Origin: Branchiostoma floridae
Lineage: Eukaryota; Chordata; Leptocardii; Amphioxiformes; Branchiostomatidae
Direction: 5' to 3'
Assembly: GCF_000003815.2 (NCBI RefSeq)
Contig: NC_049980.1
Location: 19,252,278 to 19,316,277 of the forward strand
DNA length: 64,000 nt
Every line of letters begins with the position of its first letter. Within the stretch, counting starts at the first letter, position 1. The notes beneath the pieces were generated by a model that ran no database searches, was not told the DNA's origin, and saw nothing but the letters and a program-made list of their open reading frames with translations. Shown here one piece after another: positions 53,700 to 64,000 of this stretch. Made by a program: the position numbers and the translations under genes.

Positions 53700-54350
53700 A
53701 ATTCCCCCGTTCAAGAATGGACTCCAGTGCACCCTATGTGAATTTGCACAATAGACCAGTCCAGAAATACTCACACTGAAACCTTGGCGTTTTGAATAAG
53801 AAACCAAATCCAAAATTGAATTTTAGCAAAAAGGTCCCAGTGCATGAAAAGGTATGATAGACCAGTCTAAAAACACTTCCACTAAAAATTGAATTTTGAA
53901 TCATCACCCGTCCAAAACTGAATTTGAAACAATCCCCCTTCCATGTGCAAAAATGGACTCTTCCATGTAAAGTAGAGCAGTCCAAAAATAAATCCGCTAA
54001 AATAGGACTTTGACATAATCACTGAAGTCCAAAAAAATGGATTTTTAAAAAAGCCCCCCTCAATGCAAGAATGGACTCTTCCAGCACACCCATGTAAAAT
54101 TGCAAATTAGACCAGTCCAAAAATAACCCTACTGAAAGACTTTGACAAACTAGAAGTCACCAAAGTCCAAAATATGAATTTAAAAAAAATCCCCCTCCGT
54201 GTGAGAATAGACTCTTCCAGCACACTTTCTGTAAAATTGCAAAATAGACCTGTCCAAAAATACACCCACCGAAAGACTTCACCAGTCCAATGATGAATTT
54301 TAAAAAAATGAACCCCTCCGTGTAAGAATGGACTCTTCCAGATAACACCG
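53700..54350. repeat. Degenerate tandem array, unit about 120 bp
   Basis: GAATGGACTC(TTCCAG) recurs at about 53715, 53951, 54069, 54204 and 54328, with a weaker copy between the first two. Between them come AGACCAGTCCAAAAATA, ACTGAAAGACTT and runs of A before CCCCCT. Spacing is 118-135 bp. Non-coding; opposite-strand ORFs here follow the repeat. Confidence 0.75.
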
Positions 54351-54484
54351 GGCTCGCTGATTGGCTGCCACCTCCCCCTTTTAGGATATAGATTCAGGCT
54401 GTGATTGGTTACCTATCTAATTAGATTAAATAGACATAGATGCCAGTAGGTGCAATCTGCAGCTGGGGGTCAACGACCTTAAGG

Positions 54485-55125
54485 CCATTGACCCCTCTGG
54501 CTATTGGAAAATGACAAAAAAAATCCCCAAATATATCATTTTGAAGTAGTTTATGACAAAAATTATACATGTGTCATTTGAATGAATATCTAGTGCACCC
54601 TTTTACCAAAATTTAGGTCATTTGGTTTTAAAACCAGAGCACCAGAGCCCAAAGTGAACGTTTTTGGTCATAAAATGGCCAAATAATCGCAAAATTAAGC
54701 ATTTTGTTGTACAGTATGCCTCAAGTGTTAATGAATCCATGTGCGCATATGTCTAGGGCACTCCTATACTAAATTTCAGGTCATCCGCTTCTAAAACCAG
54801 GGTACAGGAGCCAAAAGTGTCCTTTTTTGGTCAAAAAATGACAAAAAAATCGCAAAAATAAGCATTTCGTTATACTGTACACCAAAAGTGATATTGAATT
54901 TATATGGGGGAATTATCAAGGCACATCTGTGCCAAATTTCAGCTCATTCGGTTATAATACCAGGGTACAGGGGGCCAAAATATACAGTTTTGGTCTTAAG
55001 ATGACCAAAAAACCTTAATAAAATCATTTTAAATGAATGAAAAAAATGAAAAAACGTCCGGGGGTATTGGCCCACTCTACCCTTGTGCTAAATTTCAAGT
55101 CATTCGGTTTAGGAACAACGGAGAT
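54485..55125. repeat. Degenerate tandem array, unit about 160 bp, four copies
   Basis: AAATTT(C)AGGTCATTCGGTT-like blocks start at 54608, 54771, 54934 and 55090 (spacing 163, 163, 156). Each is followed by an (A)CCAGGGTACAGG...CCAAAAGTG...TTTTTGGTC block and AAAATCGCAAAA-TAAGCATTTT. It is distinct in sequence and period from the neighbouring 120-bp array. Confidence 0.8.
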
Positions 55126-55174
55126 ACCGTGTTCCGAAGATTTGACAGGAGAAAGAAACATTACGAATACAATA

Positions 55175-55250
55175 TATTTCACCATACCTATGGTATGGCT
55201 GAAATATAAATATTTCACCATACCTATGGTATGGCTGAAATATAAATATA
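55175..55250. repeat. Tandem duplication of a 36-bp palindrome-containing unit
   Basis: Two identical head-to-tail copies begin TATTTCACCATACCTATGG. Each holds the palindrome CCATACC-TAT-GGTATGG. Confidence 0.8.
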
Positions 55251-55317
55251 TTAGTATTATTAACTTGTTTCACTGTCAATTCAACGCAATTTAGTCTGGA
55301 TTACTGCCATGTTGATT

Positions 55318-55341
55318 CAATAAAGTTTGATTTGATTTGAG
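55318..55341 (+). repeat. Retroelement-like 3' tail
   Basis: CAATAAAGTTTGATTTGATT is a polyadenylation-like signal running into a TTTGA micro-repeat, as at the 3' ends of non-LTR elements. No body of such an element is recognisable upstream. Confidence 0.3.
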
Positions 55342-55667
55342 AATAATAGAAAATGTTGTAGCTTACACAGAGAATGTTGCATCATTTTCGGCTGATGCCT
55401 TGTTTGACTATCCATATATAGGAACTGAGAGTGTGAGTAAAACTTATTAAGAATTGTCTATACTTTCTTTATAGATCCCCGAATCAGGTTCGCTTCAGGA
55501 GCCGCAAGTTCGATTTTATGACAGATTCATCGTTCCCAGAATAGTAACTTGAAGAAGAGCATATCGCTTTACGGGCAAGATACGTACCTCGCCAGATCTA
55601 CAAAAGCTGACGTCAAGAGTTGAATCACCTGGGGACACGAACGGTATTCCTGATCGACGTAACAATC

Positions 55668-55795
55668 GCGTGGCGTAAGGCAGTGCGTTGGGGTTTGGCC
55701 CAAGAGGTCCAGGGTTCGACACCTGCTAAGTCATCGATCTTGTGTCCTTGAAGAAGGCACATTACACAACATTTTTCACTTCGCTCTGGTGAAAA
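55668..55795 (+). repeat. tRNA-derived SINE copy
   Basis: A-box-like GTGGCGTAAGGCAG starts near 55670. The B-box GGTTCGACACC is at 55713-55723. The tail GTCCTTGAAGAAGGCACATT matches the tail of the 43.0 kb copy. A functional tRNA is unlikely because the acceptor arms do not pair. Confidence 0.65.
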
Positions 55796-55799
55796 AATA

Positions 55800-58700
55800 T
55801 TCTGATTGTCAGACAGACCTTCTCCCCGTCTTGTATGTTCTTTTTAAATCACCACTTTGGCAGCTGATACTAGATAAGATAAACACTGCAGATATATGGC
55901 GAACCGGTTGGATATCTGTTTTTAGAACTCGTAGATTTACATATAATTGCATTCTCCATTTGCTGTCAATGCACCTTCAGCCAATCAAAAAATCTCCTAA
56001 AATGAATTAAAGCTGAATCTCTGATTAGCTGACAAGCTGGCCAGAGACTACGCGCACAAAATAAGTAACCCAATCCCTGTTTAGCAGATCCTTGCCGAGG
56101 AACATTGTATAGGCCGCCGGAAAGGCTCTGCGTACGAGAATAGGTAATTGGTGCTGTACGTGGTGCTGAATTTGTTGCTGACGTCCTTCCACTGGATACT
56201 CCTGATATATCATACACTCCTGCTGTCAAGTTACTCTAACTACCACAGAAGGCTGAAATCAGATGACGTTAACTGCTTCTCCTGTGAGATTGATAATTCA
56301 CGCTAAAAGGAAACGAACACATTTGGGAATAGTATAATCGTACCGTTGAATATTAGAAAGAAAGCAAAAAGAAGGCAAAAATGACAGCAAAGGGAGCTCT
56401 TTCTCAGAACGAGCTGTTTACAGTAACGATTCGTCGTTATCCTGGACCCAGACGAAAGTTACTTCCTGCCATGCACTGTAGAAAACCTCCGGACTTGTTC
56501 CAAGCACATTTCCTTACCTTTCCGGTCCCTTTCGGCTACCTCTGACCTTACTTCCTAACCGACGTGCCTAGCATTTAAGCGCCAATGGCGTAACTGCAGA
56601 CGCACACCAGGACAAATAAACACACAGATCAACTGAATACAATACCTCCATCGTTGGATAGGTAATAGAAACACTGAAAACACTGAACGCCAACACAATT
56701 GTGATGAACCGAGCTGATAGTACACATCGTGGCTGGGGATCATAACATTTGCTTGTTGGCTGTTCACCGAAAGTTTCCTCTAATAGATTCATTTCGCATT
56801 ATACGTAACTTAGTGCATATATTAGCATTTCCACCATAAAGAGGACGTGTTAAGTGTTATTTCTTTTGACTACTGGCGAATGAGTTTAGAAAACGTCAGT
56901 GAACAACCAACGTTCGCAGGACTAACATCACGCTCCACTCTAGCTGATTACCTATAAAAGCACAACTGTTCGGAGTATAGTGATGAAAATGAATGAATGG
57001 CCCATAGAAGTATGTATTGTCACACATGTGAAATGTTAGAAAGTGGGTCAGAATCTGGCAAAATCTTTAATAGACTTTGAGACTAGAGAAATTGGATGTG
57101 AGCTTTAGTCTTACTTCTCACAAGGATATGACATTGACAGAATCAAGCTTTCAGTAGCCCTACTACTGGTTAGGACCTTAGAAGCTTCATAACCAACACC
57201 TCTAAGCCATCAGAATTGGAAACATTCTAATCTTATTTATTTATGCCAATGTACTAAAACGGGAAGCTATGGTGACTTGCTTTCATAGTGACAAAGAACC
57301 TTGAGCTGGCAAATGAATTTAGAATACCTTAGTGAACAACCCATGTTTACAGAAGCGTGATTTAGGGATAGGTGTCTTTTGAATAAGAAGTGAACGTCTA
57401 CAAGCTTTCCATGAGGAAGCCCAGTCAGCCTTTGGCATCGGAAGATCATGTAGATATGAGAAGGTTGCGCCCGAAACGCGGAGAGTATTCATCTGAGTTC
57501 GACTCGAAGCGATTCAGGTGATGAAAAATGGTATCAGATAGAACGTTGGGCCGGGTGCTCCAAAGCAATAGCCGTATGCCTTGCCCTTTCTGATGATGAA
57601 TCTCTCCCATGATTGCATTCGGTGCAATACACCGTTAGAATCGTTTCATAAAGCTTTCATCTCTGAGAGAAACACATCGCCCCGTATTGATTTAAGCCGT
57701 GCCTCGGGACTGAGACATTTCAGCTGAGGTCTAGTAATGCTTATGTTTCGTTCCGGTACATGGCGACTGCACAGCGGGACATTAAACAGACTCCCACAGC
57801 TAAACGTATAAAATTCGATTGCACTTTGTAACGGAAAGCTCCATTGAAAAGAAAAGGGGGAGGACGAGAGACTGTTTAGGAGATAAAATTCAAATTCCCT
57901 CACATCCTAATCCCATATCTCGCTATATGCCCAACAAAAGAATATTTCTTAACATCAGATTGTATTATTTGTGTTGTTTTCAGTTCATTCTTTACAATGG
58001 AGATGTGCAACATATTTACCACACAAAATACCAATCTTTCAGTCATGTCTACTTGTAATGTAGAAAACATCCACAGAGGTCCCATGGCATATAGGGATCT
58101 CATTATGGTTGAAATGTCATCAGCATCGTAAACTGTTTCTTGTTAAGCATTTTATCACAATCGATTGTAGCCGAATGCATTTTGTTTGACTCATTTATGT
58201 TCAGAATAAAATCAGGACACGGTCTCCGTAGAAACGTGAAAATTAAAAAAAATATACAAATCGATCTGTGATGTTAAAAGTGGCATGCATGATATGGAGC
58301 GTAATGAATGGGTGTTCATGTCCAGGGTACTACAGTTCTAGCTTCATTGAATACTCGCGATCGTTTGACACCATAACCACATTAATACTACAAGCGCGGC
58401 ATAGTCGGCCGCCCAAGGAACACTGCAGATAATACTCACAATAGTCAACAAGATTTGATTTGATTTACAAATTTCATGAAGTACGAAGAAATGTCGCCAT
58501 ATGATGTTCTCGGTTGCACCGGTAATTTGAATTTTATCCTTTGATCTGTTTGGATTATGAATGTATCATACATACTCAATATCTGCACTAAACAGTATCA
58601 ATTTTATTACAGGACTGGTATAGTATCTAGGGCCTTGTTCAAACATTTTTGAGATTATGTACAGAGGCTAATTTCAAGGAAACAAGCTGAAAGGAGTTAT

Positions 58701-58848
58701 TGGAGGAGTTTTCAATTTGCGGATGAAACAGCCGTGCTAGAAAGTGGACATGTTGACGGGTTGATGAGCTTCTAATAAGACCCCCGTGAACATATTCCTC
58801 CGCTTACAGTACTTCAATGGCAAAACAACTTCTGCGTCTTTTAGACCG
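55800..58848. other. Intergenic, no convincing gene
   Basis: Overlapping minus-strand ORFs at 55966-56229 have no family signal. The weak membrane ORF at 56568 is listed separately. Confidence 0.45.
56568..56792 (-). CDS. Weak candidate: 74-codon ORF with one hydrophobic segment
   Basis: A charged N-terminus (MNLLEETFGEQPTSKC) precedes a roughly 20-residue hydrophobic stretch (FITIVLAFSVFSVSI). No family match and no neighbouring exons. An overlapping frame is open too. Listed only because the layout resembles a short membrane protein. Confidence 0.15.
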   Translation of the reverse strand: MNLLEETFGEQPTSKCYDPQPRCVLSARFITIVLAFSVFSVSITYPTMEVLYSVDLCVYLSWCASAVTPLALKC

Positions 58849-58948
58849 NNNNNNNNNNNNNNNNNNNNNNNNNNNNNNNNNNNNNNNNNNNNNNNNNNNN
58901 NNNNNNNNNNNNNNNNNNNNNNNNNNNNNNNNNNNNNNNNNNNNNNNN
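58849..58948. other. Assembly gap, 100 N
   Basis: Second fixed-length N run, in non-genic sequence. Confidence 1.
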
Positions 58949-58992
58949 AGCTCGCACATTAACATATCAATCTCTACACCGTCGATAAGCTA

Positions 58993-59195
58993 TCTCACAC
59001 TTCCAACTGCGCATATGAGAGCTATGTTTTGCAACGCTCCCTGCTTTACACTAGGGTTACATGATTTTTTCGTCATTATGTCGTGTAGCAAAAACGTCTA
59101 GACAAGTCAGACCTTTTTAATACTCCAACGTAACTTGAGCTATGACCTAGACCATAGTGCATCACTCGCATATGCGCAGTCGGAACTGTGAAATG
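58993..59195. repeat. Imperfect inverted repeat just right of the second gap
   Basis: The sequence around ACTGCGCATATGAGAGC (left) and GCATATGCGCAGTCGGAACT (right) forms about 30-base imperfect inverted arms about 135 bases apart. This may be a decayed MITE; the gap prevents checking the left flank further. Confidence 0.4.
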
Positions 59196-62100
59196 ACTAT
59201 TGAAGAACCTTTCTGTGACCACCCTCACCCCCATTCGAACAAACAAGTGGTGCAGGCCTGAGGCCAATTGATATTGCCTACACATGTATGCCATATAACC
59301 TGTTAGCACCGGTGCTATTACAGACTTCAGTCTACCCACGTTCGCTTCACCCTGACGGTGCATTAAGGAGCTCCCCCGTAAATCCACAGCTCATCATTGC
59401 TACAGCCTTAAAGACTATCACTATAGATATACTCGTGACAAGAGAGGGCATGCCGCCATCAGTCCAGTTGCTACATTGTTAAAGCAAGTCGGTGGTTTCA
59501 AAGTTAGGGATATCCTTCATTTCTGAGGTTAATCTCTCTTTGTCACCCCCATCTCAGTGGTAATGACAGCGCCTTGCTGAAATCGTGCGCACAATACTCG
59601 ATAATGGAGATCTCTGTTCCGGCGTGTGCGCGGGGCGTGCAACTGAAATTTGATGAACTGTCAAAATGTTACAGGACGCCGCGAATAATTCTAAAGTTTA
59701 CTTATTGCGAGTAATGAAATATATTCATGGCGACGTGGCGGGACTTTATGATTGTTAAAGGGGTATTGTGTGGTACATAATATGGTACATACATGTGGTA
59801 TTTGCATGCCGGTGGATAACATAACGGCGAGTGTACTGAAGGGTCAAAATATCGGAATTATATCATGCCTGATCACGACTCATGATAGAGGTGAAATATT
59901 GAAAAAAGGTGAATTTCTATGTGTATTTCTGAAAGAAATTCGCTCAATTGGTGTGTGTTTTGTGGTTATAGCAACAGACGGGGCCTTTTTTTCACCATAT
60001 ACTCTCGGGGCAAGTAAAGTGTTGCTATCAACATTAAGCTTAAGGCGTTTCATTTCATTCATTGGTCTAAAGAATTAAATTAGTACCAGACCAGTCACTA
60101 TGGCAACGGAACATCAAATAAATCCTAGCTTCTTTATCCGATGTAGATGACAAATCGAGGACATAAAAAGATGTTTATGTTGTTCGTTGTAAATATTAAT
60201 GTTTGATGAATACTCAATAGACTTGTTAGCGATATGAATACTGGTTGAAGATTTAACGGGGCTAAATGAATGTTAGATTCAATATTAACGAAAGGCTATA
60301 GAATTTCAGGGAACGTAACACAAGTAAAATTCCAGTCAGGCAGTTATGAGGAAAAGATAGTTACTGTAATGACAAGTGTTGGGCCAGATTAACTACTAAA
60401 TGCTTTTGGTTCATTTGCAAGTTTTCTGTATATTTCTTGTGAGGGGTTCTCCTTGTTATTCTTGTTCCTCATTTGCAATATCCCTCCTTTATATACTAGT
60501 AGTATAATGAATGGAATCATTCAACTTCAGTGTGCCGAGCTCAAGCTGCCTGTGGTACGGCGGCCTGCGGTGTTGAGATATTGTTTATCTATCATCGTCG
60601 CTTCTCAGCACATCCTCAAGAGGCCACGGTGATATTGCGCCGGTTTCTTTACACAAACAACATTCATCACTACCAGCACCGATTTTTAAGGAACTCAATG
60701 TAAGATTAAGACAGTGTAGTACAACAAATTCTGGTTATTTCTTTACATTGTATGTTCAGGCAACACAGCACAACAACATTCGGAGAGTAAAAATGCCACC
60801 TCTTTGCAGCACACCAATAGATGTCAGTTTTTGTTTTTGTTTGTTTTTAACATCCAGGCAGCATCCTTTTATTGGTACAACAGAAAATGATACGGGCTGA
60901 CATGCGCTGGTTGAAAACATAGGACACATCAGATCCCAACGACCAGGCTATGTCGAGGGACTGAACATCATAGCCACTAAAATCCAACATTCAGCATCTC
61001 TAGATACAACAGTGAGTGATACGCGGATAGGTGTGCAATTCACATTTACTGTCATGAATAGAGAGGAGTTGTTTTGATGTATCTGCATACCTGTTTATGG
61101 GTCTGTAATATAAAGGGAGAACCCTCAGGCAAAAATATACCATTCAAAGATAGAACATCGTTGAAGTTTTCGCCGCACACAACGTTTCTGATTGCTACAT
61201 TGGCGCATGTAAGACCGTTAATTATATATACCTCCAGCTTAAGATGCAGCAAGGCCTGGGAAAAAATATATATATATATATCTTCCGGTTACCCTGCCGA
61301 CTCTGCAAAAACCTGTCGACCCAGGCCTTGTTTCGACTGGTACTACAAGGGACATAAAATTTCCCATCTGAGAGATGAAAACGCTGTAGAATCATTTTCC
61401 ATTATGTTCTACATACAAGTCCATTTTCTATTGATACCCTGCATGATAATAGTATATCTGTGTAATTAATATATGATGTTCGAAATACCGGCGTCCCTAT
61501 GAATTCCAATTCTACATCGGTAAACTGTATTTGTCGGAAGGATCCAGGCGAAATATGAAAAAAAAAGATGAATCCCTACTTACCAACCCAAATTTGACAG
61601 GATAGCAATCGGAAACACAGCATGAATTTTATTAGCCCTAAATACGTCTGAGCAGGGTATAAGTGATGGGCTGGCATTAACAACAAGCTTCATGAGACAC
61701 CCTACATCCTGAATTAGTTCATTGGTCGGTGCTTGGAACACGCCATGAAATGGTTTCATATCTCAAGCACGTTTTCTGGCAGAAAATGTATTTTATGTGC
61801 GTGTCAGGGCGCCGTTTGGAACTGAGCAATAACCACCACAATCTGCACCTGGCCAGTCGCTGTAGAGCAATACAATATTAGGCTATAATCATAAAAGAAA
61901 CCCATGAATGTGTCATTTCTATTGTGTTGCTACGTGTATAGCCATATATTTGAGTGCTTGGGTGTTTCAATCAATTCGACGGAATGTACAGTGCACATTA
62001 CCTTTATGGTACATTTGTTATATATACATGTTATGTTCAAAGTGCTTTCTGTTACATTATTGTGTACGACGCGTGTACATGGTGCATCCTGTTATAATGT

Positions 62101-63238
62101 GAGTGTATCACGTTGTAACATTTTTATTTCTGTATAGTGCACCATTCAGAAAGTCTTAAAAATGTATGACCTTACCGGGTTTGAACCTCCGACATCTTGA
62201 ATACAAAGTTAGTAGTATTCACCACGCCATAGACATAGAACCAACGTCAGCACGGTGGGTGAAAACTAGTCATCGCTTTAACGCTTTTTAACATTTCTGC
62301 TAACACACAGAACTGCACAGACCATCTTGATCGACTTCAAGTCAACTAAACGCCGTAAGATAGACTTTCTTTGAGAAATTAAGACAACTTGATTATATAA
62401 GCCATTTCATAACCCGGATGGGCATTTGTGGTCCAAGTTAAAGTGTTGTCCAGTGATGTCCAATATAATGTTTTGGAGTAAGATTCAGATACTTTCGACT
62501 TACTTTTTTTGCAACTGACAATTTATAATAATGATGAAATTGATTGAAAAGCAGTACAGTCTTTCAGAACGTATACAAAGAAAACTTCTTGAGAACTGGG
62601 ATTTTCAACTTTGACTTAGACTTGAGATGGCGAGGTGGCTTATTTCGCAATTCATTCCATGCCACCCACACCATGCAGGGGCAAATAAGAACTTACGCCA
62701 AGAAGACAACACTATCTAATGCCTAGATTGTAGCAATTTGTACAGAGTCGATTTGTCCGTCCACTGGAAACGCATTTATCCCTTGGCAGGCGCTGCATAT
62801 TAGCCGCTTTACTGTGCAGAATGAAGGGCCTCCGGGTAGTGCGTGTATTCAGGTGGCGTGGTGTTAACTTCTCACCGTGAGAATGCTAACTTCAAACGGA
62901 CAGATGGATGGAGCCTTCAGACTTCCAATATAGCTGTGGTTCCGGACAAACCAAGATCATTTACTACATGATGTAGGAAATATGTATTCGCAACATTTGT
63001 CAAGCGAGTATCATGTTATCATTTAATATACTTTAATATACATAGACGTACACATATGAGCAAAAGGGTTGATAATAGGTAGTTACATATCCGAAAAATA
63101 TATGATTCATATGGCTAGTTCATATGTAAAGCTAAGATAATTCATTAAATTATCTTTGGGTCTGCCTAGACACCTAAATCGACCTTAACTAACCTCAAAC
63201 GACTCTAGTATACAGTGTACACGGGACAACAACCTTGT
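59196..63238. other. Intergenic, no gene recognised
   Basis: The longest ORFs (59752-60078 plus, 61074-61469 plus) show no domain. An 11-bp inverted repeat, AAGGCCTGGG/CCCAGGCCTT, flanks an AT run at 61250-61330. Confidence 0.5.
62150..62235 (-). repeat. Possible tRNA-derived SINE fragment
   Basis: The minus strand has TGGCGTGGTGAA, then GGTTCAAACCC about 40 nt on, spaced like pol III A and B boxes. The seven-base acceptor ends do not pair and no family tail is evident. Confidence 0.3.
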
Positions 63239-63648
63239 GTGGCGCTATGGATACATTATATCATTATTGTTTATGCATTTATAAATTTTTAAAAGGCAGC
63301 AAGTCCTAAGTATTTACCAGTTATTACCTGTTAGCCAATCGGTTTCAAGATTGGCTGAAAACACTTAGTATACAAGTATTATAAGGTGACAGATTATGAT
63401 AGAATTGTGCTATGCGATAATCTATGAGCCAACAGCATCCACGGTTTTATTGCATAAATATACTGTCGTTTGTGGACCGAAGAAGGTATTGAGAACCTCC
63501 CCATGCAGACTCCTAACACAGACGATCCAATATGGCCACCAGAAATGGCTTCGATCTTGAAACCGGCTAACTCGAAATTGGTAAATACTTAGGACTTGCT
63601 GCTTTGTTTTAACTCTTAAATGCATAAACAATGTATCCAGAGCGCCAC
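63239..63648. mobile_element. MITE-like element (410 bp) with roughly 100-bp inverted repeats
   Basis: The left arm (63239-63353) and right arm (63551-63648) are inverted copies sharing, in order, GTGGCGCT, TGGATACATT, GTTTATGCATTTA, GCAGCAAGTCCTAAGTATTT, GTTAGCC and GGTTTCAAGAT. The interior is 197 bases with no coding signal. Confidence 0.7.
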
Positions 63649-64000
63649 CGATATTTTTGCGTCGTTACTTCAGTTCGACCATCTAGCGTAAAATGAAGAC
63701 ACGTGCATCACAGGAAGATTTCGAATAACTAGAAGACAGCACAGGTCCCTTAAGGACATCAAAAGACATTTACTACTTAACACAACACTTTGCAACAGTT
63801 TGCGACGCCCCTTAACAAGTAGAGTGGAAAACCCCTCCAACTTTCTTGCCGGCGGACGCCATTTTGTTGTACTCGTCTACTGCACTCTCAGTCTGTAGCA
63901 CGATACACTCCACGCCTTGACGTTGGACATGATCAATTGTTCTTTGTGGAACCTTTTGAAGGGATAAGAAGTCAAAGCATTAAAGGATGGAAAGTATCGA
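63649..64000. other. Right edge of window, nothing recognised
   Basis: No ORF or repeat of note. Confidence 0.5.

Noticed and set aside
53734-54348. Minus-strand ORFs of 83 and 63 codons rich in Phe and Gly
   Set aside because: They follow the 120-bp tandem repeat and have no independent coding signal.
55668-55740. Functional tRNA gene at the B-box match
   Set aside because: Acceptor and anticodon stems do not pair; the shared tail with the 43.0 kb copy shows a SINE.

Overview
The window looks like invertebrate deuterostome nuclear DNA, most probably a lancelet (Branchiostoma). Grounds: AT-leaning, gene-poor sequence; short spliced exons with canonical GT/AG sites; a mariner-derived miniature element with TA target duplications; several other MITE-like inverted-repeat elements of kinds I associate with amphioxus; and tandemly expanded natriuretic-peptide-receptor-like ectodomain exons. 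The species call is inference. There are two 100-base N runs (27642-27741, 58849-58948).

Two protein-coding loci are well supported. (1) At 26.7-35.0 kb, minus strand, lie four tandem, intact, mutually diverged exons. Each encodes a signal peptide plus the membrane-distal half of the ANF-receptor ligand-binding domain of natriuretic-peptide-receptor/guanylate-cyclase proteins. All four stop at the same alignment position (A-R-G) at a phase-1 splice donor. I found no second exon, transmembrane, kinase-homology or cyclase exon between them or elsewhere in the window. The layout (own start codon, own upstream sequence, identical donor phase, no private downstream exons) is what an array of alternative variable first exons would look like, as in clustered protocadherins or UGT1A, with a constant part left of this window. 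This is the most interesting signal here. A short AATCATT-type element sits 64-73 nt upstream of every start codon. (2) At 42.3-44.5 kb, plus strand, is a complete three-exon gene for a 447-residue cytosolic sulfotransferase-like P-loop protein.

The rest is intergenic and repeat-rich. 1-26.7 kb holds a dispersed repeat copy (about 3.8-4.8 kb), one mariner MITE (5.17 kb), a long TC/TA microsatellite (9.86 kb) and small hairpins. 30.7-32.4 kb holds the second mariner MITE and two other MITE-like elements between receptor exons. 37.4-38.1, 50.7 and 52.1 kb hold more copies of the dispersed repeat. 46.99 kb and 63.2-63.6 kb hold inverted-repeat elements. 53.7-55.1 kb holds two different degenerate tandem arrays (about 120 bp and about 160 bp units). 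tRNA-derived SINE copies lie at 43.0 and 55.7 kb, with a weaker candidate at 62.2 kb.

The two loci show no evident functional link. The receptor exons would bind an extracellular ligand at the cell surface; the sulfotransferase-like protein has no signal peptide and would act in the cytosol.
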